Below, one piece after another: positions 61,487-64,000 of a stretch of DNA of 64,000 nucleotides (positions are counted from its first letter, which is position 1; every line of letters starts with the position of its first letter). Source of the stretch: Ricinus communis (lineage: Eukaryota > Streptophyta > Magnoliopsida > Malpighiales > Euphorbiaceae). The translations under genes and the position numbers were made by a program. The notes under the pieces were generated by a model. That model saw only the letters and a program-made list of their open reading frames with translations, had not been told where the DNA came from and did no database searches. The stretch covers positions 9,733,001 through 9,797,000 of the forward strand of contig NC_063263.1 of the NCBI RefSeq assembly GCF_019578655.1, in the 5' to 3' direction.

Positions 61487-61623
61487 TGTTACGAGATACA
61501 TATTGTACTGTGTATAGGTATACTATTTGATATGTATACGGTGTAATATGGTAGAAGGGTGGTCATATATATTTGTTGTTTTGATTTCATTGGGAGGGAG
61601 GGGAAATAGAATTCTTCTCAACA
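61487..61623 (+). repeat. 3' LTR of the copia element
   Basis: Begins TGTTACGAGATACATA and ends CTTCTCAACA, 137 bp. It is shorter than the 5' LTR by 11 bp in the TATATGTATAT-rich part. Confidence 0.93.
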
Positions 61624-63860
61624 CAATTTGATAGAATATCTATCAGCTTCAGGAACACTCTCAGAAAATCTAAGTTGTTTGGTTTCTGTCTGATCAAGTT
61701 TTGATTTCTTTCTGCTCAATAAGAAAATGACAAGAGAACGTCAGGTTTTTTACGACTCTGATAATCCATTGTTAAATTTAATTGTCCAAGAAACATTATA
61801 ACAAGTTATGCTTCAAATCAACGATTCCAGCATCTAAGTTGATTTCGGACAAGAGTTGGAGGATTGGTACGAGAGATAGAAAAAAGAGAGAACAAATCCA
61901 AGTTGTATACGCTACCTCTTTTTTTCTAGCGTCCTTCTTAAATTATAATCTATCTTTTCATTATTAATTAAATAACTAATAGCTAAAAATATCATTCATT
62001 TATTAACATTAATATTATTATCTAAAATTTTTAAATTTTGAATGTATATTTAATTTTAATATTAACATTAGATTTTTTTATTTAAATATTCAATATTACA
62101 AATATTATATAACCACATTACAAGAGTTGATGAATTCAACAAAAATTAAAATAAATGGTCGACAATTAAAATATCTAAACAAAGCATTTTAATAAAAAAT
62201 TAAAAGAATTTTAATATCAACTAGTAAAAGAATTAACTTTTTTAATCGATATGTAAATTAAAAGTGAATTATTTTTTTAGAATAGAATATTTAATATGAT
62301 ATGCCGCCGTTTTTAAAACCGACCGACGCTTCATCTGCACAGGTACCTATGTAGCTAAAAACCTCTCGCTGGTTTTCAGAATTCGATATCAGAAACTATT
62401 TTCACACCTAGCTCGACAGTCTCATATCACAATATTTAACGGAATTAATACAGATTATTAAACTAGTAAGATATATATCATAAAATTAATAACTACGAGA
62501 TTTGCTGTATGCACCGTGCATATATCACAGAATTCAAAAGATTTAATTTGAAAGGTGAATGTTGTGTGTGTTTAATTTGTGATGTGTGTCATATATAGTC
62601 TAACATCACAATCTTTAAGTACCTAGAGAAGATCTCACTCAATTAGACAGGATGGTTTGTGTTATATATATGAATGCAATTGGCCATGCATCCATTTAAT
62701 TTGTTGGCTGGGATTTAGTGTGGTGACTGGAATTGTACTTGGATCCATGAATAATCAGGTCAATACATGTGATGTTACTATTTCTTATGTAAATTAATGG
62801 GTGATAATTATGTTAATTTAATAACTTATTATATATTATTTTATTATTGGCTTAGCTTATGATTTCCTGGATTGAACAAATGTAGGAAAGGCTAGATTAA
62901 TTTAAAATAATTAAACAGTAGACAAATTAATTAAATAATCAACATTCTTGGGTTAACATGCTACAGTGAACTGTTTAGAATTGGAGGATTATTAAACTAG
63001 TAAATTTAAAAAGATAGTTAGCAATGTAAAGTTTTGGAAAATAATTGGTGTAATAATTACATGAATAGTATTCATGTTATAATGAGTAATCAAGTATTTA
63101 TGAAATTAATTATTTCATTTGTCATTACAGTAATACATTATTACACCCATCATTGCTGGTAAGTTGTTGTAGGTCATGCACGGCTAATTTATTAAGAAAA
63201 CAAATGGTACATTAAAATTCTATAAAAATGAAGATTTACTGTTTCATGTTCAACCCCACAATTAGTATAACAATTACAAGAATGGCAGATCCACAGCCTG
63301 ACCCAAGTGAAGGATGCCCAGCTGGTAAAATTGAATGCCTTACCTTTTCAGGAACATTAAATTAAAGTGATATTAATGGTACATTAATTAGGTCTTAGTG
63401 AGATTATATATGCAGTTTCATTCCTAGAAAATAAGCCCAAACAGATGGTGAAATCAATGATTGTGGGACTTTTGAACTCTTGCACTACATACACACACCT
63501 TAATATAATCATTTGGTAACTTTTAAAGGGTATAAAAGAACCATAATATTGTGTTTGAGTTGCATGCCTTAAGATAGAAAGAATATTCTCAAATTAATCC
63601 TGTGCTTATGCAAATATTCAGACAAGCTTAACTAAAAGTTGATTACTTCTTGGAAATTAATGAGACATTCTCAAACATTCTGAATTACATTTACAAGCAA
63701 TCAAATCGTGAATCCCAAATAATAAATCTAATCTTGCAGTAGGGTATGTTCACGTACTTAGCAATTGGGATCACAGAAAAGAAAAAGTGGAAAGAAGCTA
63801 TTAACGAATTCAAAAGGCACAAACAAACTTCACCTCAGAAAAATATACAATATTAAGTAC
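61624..63860. other. Intergenic region right of the copia element
   Basis: No gene recognised. The first bases after the 3' LTR are the right copy of the target duplication (CAATT). A short segment at 63280-63330 has an ATG frame (MADPQPDPSEGCPA) with coding-like composition ending in GTAAAA, but no continuation was found. Confidence 0.5.
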
Positions 63861-63864
63861 ACAA

Positions 63865-64000
63865 TCATTGTGTTGATGGAACGGGGACCCTTTCAATTAC
63901 TCTCTTGCCTGCAAATGCAATACAGGCTGAAAATTGGATCAAAGATAATAATTATGTTGCTAATTGATTTTTCGTATGCTAATTTACCTGCATGCAATTG
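63865..64000 (-). CDS. 3' end of an unidentified gene, with an AccD-like motif (partial)
   Basis: On the minus strand a donor CATGCAG followed by GTAAAT (exon end 63988) is followed by two possible acceptors, TTTTCAG (exon from 63926) or TTTGCAG (exon from 63908). They keep the same frame and end at TGA 63867-63865. With the first acceptor the last 20 residues include CIAFAGKRVIE, then RVPVPSTQ. IAFAGKRVIEQ is a conserved string of the plant acetyl-CoA carboxylase carboxyltransferase beta subunit (accD). Here the protein ends soon after, where accD continues. It could be a nuclear accD-related gene, a decayed plastid-DNA insertion, or chance. The rest lies outside the window. Confidence 0.35.

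Larger units (their letters stand above)
56746..61623 (+). mobile_element. Defective Ty1/copia LTR retrotransposon
   Basis: A 4.9-kb element with 5' LTR (56746-56893), tRNA-iMet primer binding site TGGTATCAGAGC, gag-protease-integrase-RT-RNase H order (copia type), polypurine tract GAGAGGGAG and 3' LTR (61487-61623). The flanking 5 bp are CAGTT on the left and CAATT on the right, a target duplication with one later change. The coding region is broken by several stops and a frameshift, so it cannot move by itself. The LTRs differ by roughly ten substitutions and an 11-bp length difference, so the insertion is not recent. It is transcribed away from GLYK and starts 567 bp upstream of the GLYK ATG. 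Confidence 0.95.

Overview
This is a plant nuclear window. It shows AT-rich non-coding DNA, short spliced exons with GT-AG introns, TATA boxes, a Ty1/copia element and gene families found only in plants (Aux/IAA, RPS5-type CC-NBS-LRR, plant BOR transporters, chloroplast glycerate kinase). Protein similarity recalled from memory points to a core eudicot, perhaps Euphorbiaceae; the species cannot be fixed from this sequence alone.

Layout. At 0.06-4.1 kb is an ABCF4/GCN4-like soluble ABC protein (minus strand, one coding exon, long 5' UTR intron). From 4.1 to 18.3 kb I see no gene, only AT-rich DNA with a dispersed Helitron-like repeat family and stacked tandem duplications. At 18.4-21.3 kb is an IAA19-like gene and at 29.0-30.3 kb an IAA15-like gene, both on the plus strand, encoding nuclear auxin co-repressors. 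At 33.7-34.3 kb is a frameshifted RNase H-like remnant directly behind a 910-residue CC-NBS-LRR gene (34.4-37.2 kb, minus). At 40.0-40.25 kb is a two-exon cysteine-rich mini-protein gene (CYSTM-like). At 41.5-45.3 kb is a 13-exon BOR4-like borate exporter gene (minus) whose exon 5 carries an in-frame TAA although every other exon and splice phase is intact. At 45.8-52.8 kb I see no convincing gene. At 52.8-56.2 kb is a 12-exon chloroplast D-glycerate 3-kinase (GLYK, minus), the last enzyme of photorespiration. At 56.7-61.6 kb is a decayed Ty1/copia element with both LTRs, PBS, PPT and an almost matching 5-bp target duplication. The right edge (63.9-64.0 kb) seems to hold the 3' end of another minus-strand gene with a short motif like the acetyl-CoA carboxyltransferase beta subunit.

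The genes are separately transcribed and do not form one pathway. The order is informative: in Arabidopsis GLYK (At1g80380) and IAA15 (At1g80390) are neighbours, and BOR4 (At1g15460) and IAA5 (At1g15580, IAA19 clade) lie close together, so this window may keep an ancestral block that was divided between duplicated regions in Arabidopsis. The most testable oddities are the BOR4 nonsense codon with a possible in-phase alternative splice, the Helitron-like family with CTAG ends, and the partial gene at the right edge. I found no evidence of an unknown multi-gene system.
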